Shown: in pieces, positions 39,288 to 50,854 of the stretch
Numbering within the stretch: position 1 is the stretch's first letter
Layout of the letters: each line of letters opens with the position of its first letter
Assembly (NCBI GenBank): GCA_011634665.1
Contig: WAEK01000010.1
Location: 1,267,001-1,331,000 of the forward strand
DNA from: Mortierella sp. BCC40632
Taxonomy: Eukaryota; Mortierellomycota; Mortierellomycetes; Mortierellales; Mortierellaceae
Direction: 5' to 3'
Length of the DNA stretch: 64,000 nt
Made by a program: the position numbers and the translations under genes
Notes under the pieces: generated by a model
What the model saw: only the letters and a program-made list of their open reading frames with translations
Database searches by the model: none
What the model was told of the DNA's origin: nothing

Positions 39288-42200
39288 TCAATGTCGTCGC
39301 AATAGAGAAAGGATGACTTGCATGTCTCGCCTCAACTGTGTAACGTCTCCTCTCAATTCTATAAATTCGTGTTGCATATTGCGGATCGCCTCAGAGAGAC
39401 CAATGTCGCCCCCTGATCCTTCAAGCAGTTCACTCGAGCTAACTGTTTCGACTTGCAGCTCTGCCGCGCCGCCTTTGAGCATGGTTTCTTGGAGTAAAGA
39501 AATCCGGTGACCTTGTTCCTCGAGTACTCGGCCCTGCTCATCCATTCGCGCATTGAAGTCTACACTGCTCAATTTGTGGTCAGTTGTCTTTGCCATTAGT
39601 GGGCCGAGTTCCTCTCCAAGTGTGCTCGTAAGAGTAGAATTAGAAGTGCTGTGTAACTCCTTTGGGCTACTATTGTCTGGCCATTGCCAATCCTCCTCTT
39701 CCTTCTTTTCAATGACAGTCTGTTCATGCCTCTTGACTCTTTGCCAGCACTGTTTGACCTGGTAATGTGTTGCCGTGTAGTAGATCATTCGAGGGAACCA
39801 ATCAAATGTCTCTCGGAATCCTGATTGTTGTGTGGTAAACATGCCAGGACGAAGGAAGAGTACGAGTCAGAGAAATAGAGAAGAGTGAGATACGTGACAG
39901 CAGTAAAAAGAACCCCAGTTCTCCTCGAACAAAGATCACGAGCAATACCATCTCACAGAAACCTACTAACCTGGAATGTGGTACGACATGTTCTCTGCAC
40001 TCTCAACAAGCCGAAGTCTGTTCTCGAGCCACACTTGTTTCCATGAGTCTGCGATAGCCATGTTTACCAGAGCTAGATAGAAAAATTTAAGCGGATCACG
40101 AGTGAGTAATCTTTTGAAAGAAAACGTATTTCATGAGAGTATTGATGGAGGGTCTTCTCAATACTTTGATCGTTTCATACCAATCAATATATTGAGAGCC
40201 AAGATGGATGCGAATGTAAAGAATGCCATCAATAGCACCAGAAGGGACCAATTTCGGAAGACTTGGCGAGGTGTAGCTCCACCCTGATCGAATATGCCAT
40301 TGCCAGTCCATTTGAGATTCTCTTCGAATAGATCAAATCGACCTCCCTATTCCAAGAGCCACAACAGTTAGTCATAAGTGTCATGTTAGGTTTTAGCAAT
40401 TTTGTCCGCGCAGGGTGGTAAATAAATTCTGCACTTACCATTAACAAGTACACCGAAGCAATGGCCCCAAAAGACTGATTTGGGAACGTTGCCTGAGATC
40501 CTTCTCTCGCGTCTACAACCCCATGGAGGACATGGACAATCGCGATTGAGAAGAATAGTACTCCACCTGCCAATACTACCAATAGTGTCTTGATCTCTTG
40601 TAGAACACTAAACACAATCGTAATGTACTTGCAGACCGTCTCGCTCACTCGGAGTTCGGCAAGCTGAGGATACCATGAGCAATTGAGGTGGTTTGTAGAA
40701 AAATTGTTAACGCATCTAGGTTAGGATCACCCTCATTGATAGCGGTGTTCATAGCAATGGTAAATGGATAGCTGATTCCCATGTTCTCGGGTAGAGTAGT
40801 TCTACTCACCAGATGAAGGAACACCAACACGATACAGAAACTAAAATCAGATGTCACTTCTTGTGTCCCTATTCCAACAAGATTGAGAATCTGATGGAGG
40901 CTTGTCCCGAGTGGGTAGAGATACACTAATAAATCCAAAAGATTGTATGGCGATCTAGTGGTAATCGTAAAGTCAGTACAAGCGATAGTTGTTCTGAGAG
41001 TGCCAAAGACTAGGTCATCTTCAGGCCTACCCTACCAATAATAAGGAGACATACCTGAAGTAAGGAGACCGCTTTAGCTCCTTGTTCATCAATTTCTTCC
41101 TTACAGTGCTCAGTCCCCCACTTGATCTGCTCGCGGATCGAATATGGAATCGACTCTCACGCCATTGCAAGAACTCGAGCCATAAGAACACACAGGAGAA
41201 AGCACAGATGGCTGAAAATAGTCCAATAAGCGCGATCCTGTGAGGGGAGTAGACTTGCATGAGAGCCGCAACAACAATGAGAGTGTAGTAGATACACTGC
41301 GATATAAAACGGTACAGCCAGAGTCTGAACACAAACACATTCCTGGTTGTTACAAGAGTTTGGAGTAATATTAGGGGACTCATTCGCTGCTGCTCACATC
41401 CTTTAACATTCGCTCCAGACTACCATGGTATTGGATTAGGACTTACCATTTGTATTGGATCACGGCCTCGATTGCTGGGTTATCAAGGATCTCCAGAGAG
41501 TGATACCGAGGACGGATGTAGACATGACTGGATGGGTTCAGATTGAACAGAATCATGTGGTAAAGAGTCTTTGGCCATGTTGTGACCGAGCTCTGACTGA
41601 CAGGCGAGAATTCCGAGGTTGATTTCTGAGGATCGGGAACAAAAGACCAGAGGAGATTGATAGGGGCGACAAAGATGTCTTCGGTAAAGTTGGCATTGAA
41701 TGGATCAGGATACTCTCCTGAGTAATGAATCTGGAGGATTGGATTCTTGCATTCATAAATCTTACGAATACCAGTACTCCAGAAATTCAGGGGCGGAGGA
41801 GGGTGGACGATCTTGTTGTTGTTGACAATGTAGTCTCTATTACTCCACTTGAAGTAGGCAAAGACTCTTGTGGTTGCGAGACCGATGTCAGGGTACTGAG
41901 ATACAAGGTCATCCAAACACTCTAAAAGAAATAGAATGTAGGAGACGTCATTTTTGGTCTTGGCCCTCTCAATGCTGTAATCAATTAGGATACGGACTAC
42001 TTCCAGTGCCTCCGGATCAATTTTCGCTTTCTCGAGCATGACTGCCACTGGATTGGACCTTCTTGAATACCATGGACGGGGCACCCAGTTGTTCTCAGGA
42101 TGCAACCCGAGTAATCGACTGAGAGTACTCATGAATAGACAGTGTCTCTGACTTGTCCACTCCTGACAAAGAGACGAAACCACAGATTTGGAGTGGTCAT

Positions 42201-44710
42201 CTGGGTCCAGAGTGTGGTTGATATGTCTTCTCAGATATCGGATCAAACCTTCCCGGGGCTTTCGCATAGCTAGCTCATTGTTGAAAATAATATCCATAGT
42301 CGTGTAAAGGAACTTGTTGGCGATATCAGGTGTATATGCCACCACTGGGTCCAAGTCGACTTCATTCCCGTTTGAATAAAGCCGCAGAGACCTCCAGTAG
42401 GGAGAGAATTGTAGTGAGCACTCCCAGTACTTTTTGTGAACAGCCGCAAACATCCTGTCAATGAATGCACTAGTTCTACTAGGGGCTGCCGAATCAAGCA
42501 TCACGGGCGATCCAAGACAGTAGGTTGGTCGAGAAAGCTCCCAAAATGATAGTGGTTCAAGATCATCGTCAGATGTTTGCGGTAGTTGCCAGACCGAAAC
42601 ACTGATGGTGGTTTTTTCCGACCCCAGTGCTGCAATCTGCAAATGGTTCTCGATGTAGTAGAACCGCTCGGCCTCCAAGCTCACTTGACTTGACTTGCCA
42701 TCATTGAACCGTATGGTCACTACCAGTCTTTGTAAATCTTCTTGGCCTGGTCGTTTCTCAGCCCCTTTCATTGTCGCGATCGTATACACTCCTTCTGAGG
42801 AAGAAACATGCATTTCTTTCTTGATCTCTGGTAGCAGGTGATGTCCTGACATACATTCACAGCTACTCTGAGATTTGCCATTGAGACCGCACGACATGTC
42901 TTCGACAAGCGACATTTCAAGAGTCGACCCATGGCAAGTGGCGACAATAGCAGATCCTGTGTTGACTCCTGAGTGTTCCTTTCTAGGGTGTATGTGGTGA
43001 ATATTGGTCATACCTCTATATGGTAAGTGAATTATTGACGGGTTCCGCCTCAAAGTTGATTCAGCAGCCCTCCTTTCCCAATAGTAAGTCCTGGATCCAT
43101 CCTCAAGAAATCCCGTCCAATTCTCGTCTGGGGCATCAATCCTTTGAGTGAGCTCTCCTGACGCAGTCGAGTGAAGGAACAGAGCGTGCTTTGTTGATAC
43201 GGCAATCGTGCGACCGTCTGCGGATAGTGCAAACCTTTTGATTTGATGCACTGTTTCAATTTCATAGAGTCGTTTCCCTGAATCAAGACACCAAATGGCT
43301 AGTCGGAAGGGTGACTGCCATGTCGCAACGACTCCTTGGGTCATGGTCAAGAACGCCGAATGTAAGTTTCCCCAGTCTACTATTGGGAAGACTAGAATGC
43401 TGTAGAGAATCTCCCATTCTCCGCTGGTAGCAAACACAAAGAGATCTTTTCCATCACAGGCCACATATCTCTCGGATTCATCGCTCCATTCTTCTGTGAC
43501 AATACTGGTGAACTTGGCGAAGCCACTAAAGTTGTTGAGCTTGGTGCACCGATTGTGGCGGGTTGAGGGATGGAGCAGGGTATGTTGTTGGTATCCTTGT
43601 AAAGTAGACTGAGATTTGGATCGGGTGCTATCAAAGTCGAACAGCTTCACAGGACGCTCTATTAGGTGGTTGGTCTCGTTGACTGCGATCTGAGACCCAT
43701 CCCACGACATCGAGAGACGATAATGGCGGTTTTCTTCTTTTCCGTAATCTATAACCAAATGTACCGTCGAAGACGTGTGAAGAGTCGAAAAGTTTAAGTT
43801 TGTTGATCTTTGAATTCCACCGGCCAAACCTAGCTCCCATATATCAAGATGAAGTCGTCTCCCTGATGACGATAGTGTGGCGACGTGGGATCCAGATGCT
43901 GATATGGTATAGTCCACGATATTGATAGGGATATGCTTGTTTTTCTGGTCGTCATCGATGTGCCAAATGCTGAATGTCTTCCTTGGAGGAGGTATCATGG
44001 GAAGGCTGCGGTCTAGATAGAGGATACTCTATTGGTCAGTACATTGAAGATGTCCATTTTTTCTATTGCCTTGTATTTTGCGACGATGTACCGTAAAGAC
44101 TTGATTCTGGTCTAGTTTGAAAATGCTGCACATAGCACAGCTGAACTGATACTGGGAGCCGCGAGTTTCCTTGCTTCAAACGGACTACGCAGAGCCCTGC
44201 ATGCATTCGGATACCCAAGAGAACTCGAATGAATGATATCTCTCCTATGTCCAGTAGTCAGCCAAAGGGTTAGAGAATGTAAACAATAAATACAGATAAT
44301 CTCCGAGCTTGGCAGAAAAACAAAGCTATGAGTTCAACCTTCTGCGGGAGTTGAGTCTATGGTGAAGCGCTAAAAAAAAAAAAAAAAAATTATACTTGGT
44401 CAGGAAAAGGACTTTTTGACACAGAAGGCAGCAACTGTATTTGTTTCCTACCATTCCCATTATGTCGATGTACTCAATTCCTTCGGCTTCTTGGTCAAGC
44501 AGAAAGCAAAACACTGCATAACATGACTCGTTGGGCATGTCATTCGGCTCAATCTATTGTCCTCAAACTATTGTCAGCGAGGGAACAGAGCAATATCCCT
44601 ATAGTATCATCCTGGCAATAGCTAGGCTTACACTAAATGTCTCAATCCTAGATATCTTTGTGGGCTTAGCGTAATCTCTATCATGGTGAAGGTAGGTGAG
44701 AATACTAGCC
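39288..44710 (-). CDS. WD40-repeat / TRP-like channel fusion, copy D, coiled-coil tail
   Basis: Minus strand. 5' exons at about 44,700 (DRDYAKPTKISRIETFS), 44,560-44,430 (ESCYAVFCFLLDQEAEGIEYIDI) and about 44,260-44,110 (GEISFIRVLLG) precede a WD40-like exon from about 43,998 to 41,444, uninterrupted over 850 codons. Channel exons follow: S1 FVFRLWLYRFISQCIYYTLIVV near 41,340, S3 NLLDLLVYLYPLGTS near 40,940, S5 LLVVLAGGVLFFSIAI near 40,560, pore GGRFDLFEE near 40,340, and the post-S6 helix WKQVWLENRLRLVESAEN near 40,030. The last exon (to 39288) gives FRETFDWFPRMIYYTATHYQVKQ and then a ~150-residue tail with heptads (LSEAIRNMQHEFIELRGDVTQLRRDMQVILSLLRRH), likely an oligomerisation coiled coil. 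No lesion seen. First exon and start codon not located. Channel function inferred from topology. Confidence 0.68.
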
Positions 44711-44980
44711 GTAAATTAAGCGTTTCTCGAGACTATGGTGTGCCTGGAGTGTCATAATTATCCCCCAAATGCGTCTCACTTCATTTAGGACATTTTCAAA
44801 TTGAGATTTGTCGGCTCCAGGACGCTAGACTTCATGCCTCTTCAGTCCAATGTTTAGAAAATAGAGAGGACACTCTTGTTCTACCTACTTGCATGTCTTT
44901 TTGGGATATGCATCGCAGCCGATAAATAGTCTTGAAGCTAATACCCAAGGTTAAGGCTGTCAGTATGGATGACAAATATC

Positions 44981-45406
44981 CTATGCAACTGCATCGAGCT
45001 TAGATTTTTTTTTTTTTTCCTGCAGCGTACATAAACGATGGGATTGGAGATCCTTTTTCATTCTGGTCTCGTATTCTTCCATGGTCGAGAAGGTCTGATC
45101 AATGACATTGTCCCGATGGCTGCCTTCGACCTTGTTTTGTGCGCAATCTCTATCACTCTCTGCTATGTCATCTCCATGATTGATATCTGAGTGAGCAGCA
45201 AAGGCGGACCGAGCAAGTAGTAAAGACGATTGGTGGTGAGGAGGTGCTGAAAAGGGCAGAATTTCGTCCCTCTCACTACCCTGAGTGATACTGGATGTGT
45301 CCGTCTGTTGCGACTCGTTGGAGCCATAGCTTTGGAGCGGATCCACTGTGACAAGTGTAACATCTGGCCTGGCTAGCGGCGACGAGGTTGAGGGGGTTGA
45401 GACCAT
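44981..45406 (-). CDS. Small tail-motif protein upstream of channel copy D
   Basis: A 141-codon frame, Ser/Thr/Asp-rich, starting MVSTPSTSSPLARPDVTLVTVDP and carrying TFSTMEEYETRMKKDLQSHR near the C-terminus, followed by a Lys-rich end partly encoded by an A-run. The ARPDVTLVTVDP segment aligns with ARPEATLVSMDP of the split gene at 38 kb, and the terminal motif aligns with the tail of channel copy A. A good splice acceptor (CTTCTCTGGCAG) lies just before the ATG, so a 5' exon could exist. It sits about 270 bp upstream of copy D on the same strand. It may be a free-standing protein, or the surviving 3' end of another channel gene. Confidence 0.5.
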   Translation of the reverse strand: MVSTPSTSSPLARPDVTLVTVDPLQSYGSNESQQTDTSSITQGSERDEILPFSAPPHHQSSLLLARSAFAAHSDINHGDDIAESDRDCAQNKVEGSHRDNVIDQTFSTMEEYETRMKKDLQSHRLCTLQEKKKKSKLDAVA

Positions 45407-46180
45407 TGGAGTTTCTGCCAGAGAAGCGGGGGTAGGGGGTCAGTCAAGTTTAGCAAATGTGAAGGTCATGCAGATGGCGGGAACGAATGGAATTGAGATG
45501 AATGATGGAAAATTGTCAGCATTAGTCTCATCTTGCCTTTCTCACTCTCTATCCCCTGGTTCGGGTCAAGAGAGTGTGTAACCACAATTTGCCACCATTG
45601 CATGGAGGTACCGCTGAGGAGATACCAAAAAAAAAAAAAAAAAAAAAAAAGATAGAAGATAAATCCCGGTAAAAATGGGAGAGAGGCCTTTCTCTTTTTT
45701 TTTCTAATCTTTCCGACTTGCAATTTCTCCATGTAAAATAGACGAGTAGAGTTACCAATGGTAACCAGAGTCAACCTGTCTCGTTGGTCACTGTTTAAGG
45801 TACCCTCAAGTCCAAAAGTGAGTAAGATATCATCTACATCATCTCTGTAAAAGCAATGACCCCTTTCATGTTTTCATGTGAGCAAAATTTGAGCAACGTG
45901 CAGTAAACGTGGCCTTGTGGAGACAGGGCTCAGCATCTTCAGAGAACACAAGCGGCAACAGGCTCGAGTAGACACCAGAATATCTACAAGAGTACTGTTC
46001 TCTCTCCATAGGAACTGGTACCGAGTGGTTTACCGGCTTAAAAGAGTACTATCATACATTCTGAAACCTGTTCCTTCAGCCAAGGCTCTCTGTGAGAGTT
46101 TGAGTGGACTTAAAGGTATTTTGGTCCGCAATATGAAAAGTCAGCTACACCAGAGTTAATGTCGAAAAGTCAAGATAGCG

Positions 46181-46215
<35 letters not shown>

Positions 46216-46596
46216 CAACATGGAGTACTTAGATGGCACGACTGTGGCAGAGGGCTGCAGAAGAGTGGATTTATCTATTGAGGGAAGCAAGTCTAGGAAA
46301 GCAGATCGAGCTGTGTTCCACTTGGTAAACGCCTTCTCGACTTAACCAAGCTCTCGCTGCCTGAGCGCAGATATAGTGTACTCAATGTACCCTTACGGCG
46401 ACTGCCTCCACCTCCCATAGAATGATGCAGAGTAATTTTAATACAGTAGGTAGTGATGATGGAGAGGAAGTAAGAGATAGGGGTAATAGGGACATGCTGC
46501 TGTCCAGCATGGCAGCATGTACATTTCTATATCCTTGCTTCTACCGTTTCTTTGTTTTCACTCTATCCCTGAGCTGCCTTCAGCTCATTCTCTCTA
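45407..46596. other. Gene-free boundary between accessory and conserved blocks
   Basis: Contains A-runs at about 45628-45650 and 46182-46213. Short frames only. From 46597 on, gene density rises and repeats become rare. Confidence 0.5.
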
Positions 46597-48389
46597 TCAG
46601 ATCTCTCCTTCCATCTCCGAGACGGCAGGTTCATCTGGACTCTCCATAATCTGCTTAAACGTCTCGAAATGATATCGAGGGTTCTGTTTAGCCTCGACCG
46701 AAATTTCATCAATGTCCTTGAGGTTAGTCGTAGGTGTAATTGCAAAAACAATTGCAGCAAAGGTCCGGCCCTTTTTGACTCCTCCCATGTAGTTGGACTT
46801 GATTACTTCCTTGAATATCCTGGCCATTGACTCGGCGGGGTTGTGGAGGCGCCCACACCCAAATGCCGACAACACAATCGCATCGTGCCCTAGAAGAAGA
46901 GAAAAGGGGGGACGTCAGCGAATGGAAGGATTCGACGGTGAAGCCTTACCAGCAGCAGAGCCTTCCTTGGTCCTTAGTACGTAAGCACAGAGGCTCTCCA
47001 TTTTTACCATTTTCTAATGCAATCCTGAACATGTTTTGAATCTTTTTCTTGGTGATAATTGTTGCCCGTTCGCCCAGGATCATTTGATTGGCCTCATTGG
47101 GAACCAGCGGTGGGTTGCGCAGTGGTGCCATAGCCTAGAATATTGAGTGAAGAGCAGATGCGGGTCGTCAGCATGGTCAGCCTGGGTTTGCGGGAACATT
47201 TGAGCCAATGAGCTGTGCTTACCAAGAAGCTCATCCAGTCGGGGCGGTCCATGAACTCATTGTTATACTGGTTCGATTTGCGGAGAACAAGCATGTTAGG
47301 GCAATAAACACCGCCCTGACTTGGCAGAGGGTAAAACTCGGATCGACGAGGCTCCATGTCAAGGCACTGAAAGAGGTTCGTCCGGCGAAAGAGTCCTGCC
47401 TCCTGTGACAATCCATCGAGTCTGTAGTCTGTTACGTCGTACAAGAACAGTGTAGGGTTCCACCAGTTAGTTTCACAGTCTATCCTATTCTCAGTGCATT
47501 GATCTGTCTTTAATAAAACCTTACCTCCACCTGGAATCTCTCGGCTAGCCATGTCAAGCACTACGGGCTTGAACCCCAGTCGCTTCAATCTCAGAGCCTC
47601 ATCCAGACTATCGGCCTCGACGACCTGGAGCACGGGGTCCTGTTGTGAGTCCATGATCTGGCGTCGAATCCTGGCATTTCCCTGGTAAAGTTTCGCTCGT
47701 CGCACACCCGAGAAGAGCTTTGCTCGGTCGAGTTGCACAGTTTTGCCTGACAGGGTCACATACTGAAGAGTCTCAATTGCCCGCGCTGTTTCGGCGATCC
47801 GAGGACTAAGAGGTACCAGGGCAGCAGCAGCAGCAGGGGAAAGGGACGATGTGGCCGATCGCCCAAAGGAGAGGAAGCCAAGGATCGAGAATCCCAAGAG
47901 ACGAGAGAATACCCACAGGACCAAGAAGCCGAGAACGAGACCCGTGACGATCTGGCGCCAATTCCGCTCGAGAATCATACTTCCATTATCGATGAAATGG
48001 CCACCAGAGCCACTGCCATTGGCGAGGTCGTGGCCGCCAATGCTATAATATTTGTAACCATAATAGTAACGGCGAGTGGTTTTCCGGTGGAAGCGCTTGA
48101 TCTTGTGGAAGAACTGCTGCCCGTACTGGACGATCCTCCCAAAGCGGGACTGGGGTCGCTGGTGCTGTGGAAGGAAAAGAGAAGAGGTGGAAGAGGAGCT
48201 GGAGGAGAAGGAGGATGCAGAGAATGTAAAGACACCGCCAGGAAGGGTCATAGAATTGGGGCGGATGGTAATTGGTTTCTTGACATGGTACTGTTGCTGC
48301 TGTTGCTGTTGGATGAGTAGCTTTTGCTGGACGGACAGAGGCCGAGGCGGGAGTGAATCTCGTTTCTTGTTTGCTCCCGAGGGCATCAT
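46597..48389 (-). CDS. Membrane-anchored microbial-type PARG-like macrodomain protein
   Basis: Four phase-consistent exons: 48389-47525, 47428-47223, 47134-47008, 46889-46597, 496 aa. Residues 1-125 are basic and low-complexity (poly-Gln, Ser-rich). One hydrophobic segment follows (WRQIVTGLVLGFLVLWVFSRLLGFSILGFLSF), a likely membrane anchor. The rest matches the microbial PARG catalytic family (TIGR02452): VLDMASREIPGG, SQEAGLFRRTNL, VYCPNMLVLRK, HDAIVLSAFGCGRLHNP, and a C-terminal block with FAAIVFAI. These macrodomains remove ADP-ribose. The signature expected is GGG(x)6-8QEE; here it reads PGGDYRLDGLSQEA, with the last Glu replaced by Ala. Intron 47524-47429 is a multiple of 3, so an unspliced form stays in frame. 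I start at 48389 (MMPSGANKKRD), because the upstream frame to 48800 looks like a pyrimidine-rich leader. Confidence 0.82.
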
Positions 48390-49060
48390 GTGGCGGGCGG
48401 AGCGGATGAGGGGGGGGGGAGGGGGAGGGTGGTTGGTAGAAGAGATGCGACAAGGAGAAGGAGGAGAAGAGTGAGGTAGGCAGGGGATCAATAGATGGAG
48501 GGATCGGTTACAACGGGCGCGGGGATGCGGGGCTGGAGAGGAAGGAGACGGAGGCTGCAGGAGAGACGAGATGCACACGAGAGCAGTCTGGGCGAATGAA
48601 AGAGAGAATGAAGGAATGGATTGATGACGGGATGAATCGAAGGATGAAAGTGAAGGGATAAATGAGATGAACAGCTCAAAGGGTAAGAAGGCAATGGGCA
48701 ACAGGTGCAGAGAGAGAAGAGAGAGAAAGAGAGAAAGATGGAAAGAAGACGGACAAGTGAGTGTAGTCTTTCTGGGACAGAGATGCCGATTCTTGTCCAC
48801 CCCCGGTATTGGTCTGTCTGTCTCTCTCTGCTTCTCTCTCTGTCTCTCTGTCTCTGTCTCTTCTCTTGAGAGCTCTTTCCTTCTCTCTCTCTGAAATCCA
48901 CCACACAGGCCTTCGACGCTCTTGTTTTTTTTCCTTATTTTTTTCTCACCCTCCTACTCTCTCCACCCACAGGAACATCGATCGCACGAAAAAAAACGAG
49001 GACAAGGACGTGTTGCCCCAAAGAGCCCATCCATCACATTTCGCACCGACCTGCTCATTT
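48390..49060. promoter_or_regulatory. Divergent promoter region, PARG-like / SGNH hydrolase
   Basis: Head-to-head start codons 670 bp apart. Purine-rich on the left and CT-rich (TCTCTCTGTCTC) on the right half, in mirror arrangement, as for the 5' leaders of other genes here. No TATA box is obvious. Confidence 0.45.
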
Positions 49061-49622
49061 ATGTCCTCTCATTCGTCTGAACCATCTCCCGCCGACTCTT
49101 CTCTGCGCCGTCGCGCCGCCAAGGACCAGAATCTTGGTCCAGAAGACGACTCCATCGGCTCTTCTACTGCCTCTGCCTCGTCCTTGCCCGTCACCGACTC
49201 GACCACGAGAGTTACTGCCACGGGAACCGCGGCATCTGCTCGCGTCACTCCCACAGAGACTGCAGGTGACCGGATTCTCTACAATGGACAGACCTACCAA
49301 GGTACAGGCCGGCTCCCACGCGACGCTCCTTTCACGCCGTCATACGTCAATGCTTGCACATTTAATGCCGTAGTTGCCTTTATCACGCTCGTTGTCACGG
49401 TCACCTTCTTTTACTTCAAGGTATTTGCCGGGCTCTTGGAATCGCCTCAAGTCGGCTATGGGTACTATCCTTATTCGGAAGACGGGCATGCTATGTCACG
49501 GCCTCCAGGAATGGCGGATCAGGACTATTGGAAATGGGTCCACGAGAGCGGCGTCGCTGTTGAACCCAGGACAATGCTATCTCCAATATGTTTACTTCCT
49601 TCGGAGACTCAACAGTTACTGG

Positions 49623-49674
<52 letters not shown>

Positions 49675-50698
49675 TCGCCTCGCAACACAGGGGACTGATG
49701 ATGGTGACCGAGACTGTCGACTATTCAGCAAGATTATTGTCCTGGCGGATTCCATCGCCAAGTATGGGTACTCGCACGCCACCCATGGCTGGGTTGGGTC
49801 ACTCGCAGATGAATATGTAGGAAAGGCTGATGTTATCCTGCGTAGATTCCCAGGTAATGAATAGAGGAAGGAGGAAGAGTTCAGCTGAAAGCAACTCTCC
49901 TTCCCCATCGATGCATCTCCCAACTCTAAGCTATTTTGAATTTTGTCCGCAATCCTCACAAATTACCCGATCCATCAAATCACTGAGCTAGGATACAACA
50001 CGCACTGGGTTCGTACCCTCTTTCCTGAGATACTTGAACAGGAATCCGTTCTTTCATCACCACCTCTACCACCGTCTTCATCTCCAGCTCCAACAAGTGA
50101 CAGCAAGACACCTTATTATACTCCTGTCAAGCTTGTCGTCATTGCTCTTGGCACAGACGATGCCTCCTTGCCCCACAAACGTCAACATATCCCAGTTAGT
50201 GCGTATGCAGAGAACCTTCGGGCTATTGTCCAGTCCATCCGCTACCCAGACGATCCCCACAACTATGCCCCCGACACCCAGATTATTTTGGTCACCCCAG
50301 CTCCTGTCTATGATCCCATGTGGTTAGCATCACTCGAGGCTGTCGGTGAGACAAAACCAGACCGGGTCAACGAGATCACGCGTGAGTACGCCCAGGCCTG
50401 TGTGGCTGTTGCTGAAGAGCTCGGTCTCCCTGTCGTTAACCTCTGGCAGGAGATTCAGTGCCAAATTGACCAGTCCTGCCCTATTTACGAATCGGTAAGA
50501 CCAGAGGATTTCCTGATGGATGGACTTCACCTTCGACGACTTGGAAATGATGTTCTTTACAAGGGTGTCATGAATGCTATTGCGCGCTCGTACCCATCAT
50601 TGCACCCTACGTGCTTTCCCAGCGTTTATCCTGGTTATTCGGAAGGAACAAGTCCCGAGCAGTCCCTACTGAGAAGACAGTGCCGAAGATTCCACTAG
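49061..50698 (+). CDS. Membrane-anchored SGNH/GDSL-type hydrolase
   Basis: Two exons, 49061-49853 and 49992-50698, 499 aa. The N-terminal ~100 residues are Ser/Thr/Ala-rich, followed by a transmembrane segment (ACTFNAVVAFITLVVTVTFFYF) and a poly-Gln run of about 16 encoded mostly by CAG (near 49623-49670). The hydrolase domain begins KIIVLADSIAKYG (block I, serine in ADSI instead of GDSI), then VVIALGTDDASL (block III, GTDD instead of GxND) and DFLMDGLHLRRLGNDV (block V, Asp-x-x-His). It resembles the isoamyl acetate-hydrolysing esterase branch of the SGNH superfamily. One N-terminal TM suggests a type II membrane protein with the enzyme lumenal or extracellular. The substrate is unknown, and the changed block III residue makes activity uncertain. 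Confidence 0.8.
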
Positions 50699-50854
50699 TT
50701 CACATGTGCACACAGTCCCACAACTACAGTGTACACAAATATGCACACACACACACAAGAAAAAAAAGTTTAAGACTATTTGTGTCAAAATAAAAGTAGA
50801 CGCTACTTGTGGCCAGACATTTTTTTTTTTTGTTGTTGACCATCTATTTCTAAA

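Noticed and set aside
48390..48800. N-terminal extension of the PARG-like protein to an ATG at 48800
   Set aside because: The extension is a translation of a CT-rich leader (Ser/Leu/Pro runs) like the 5' leaders of neighbouring genes.
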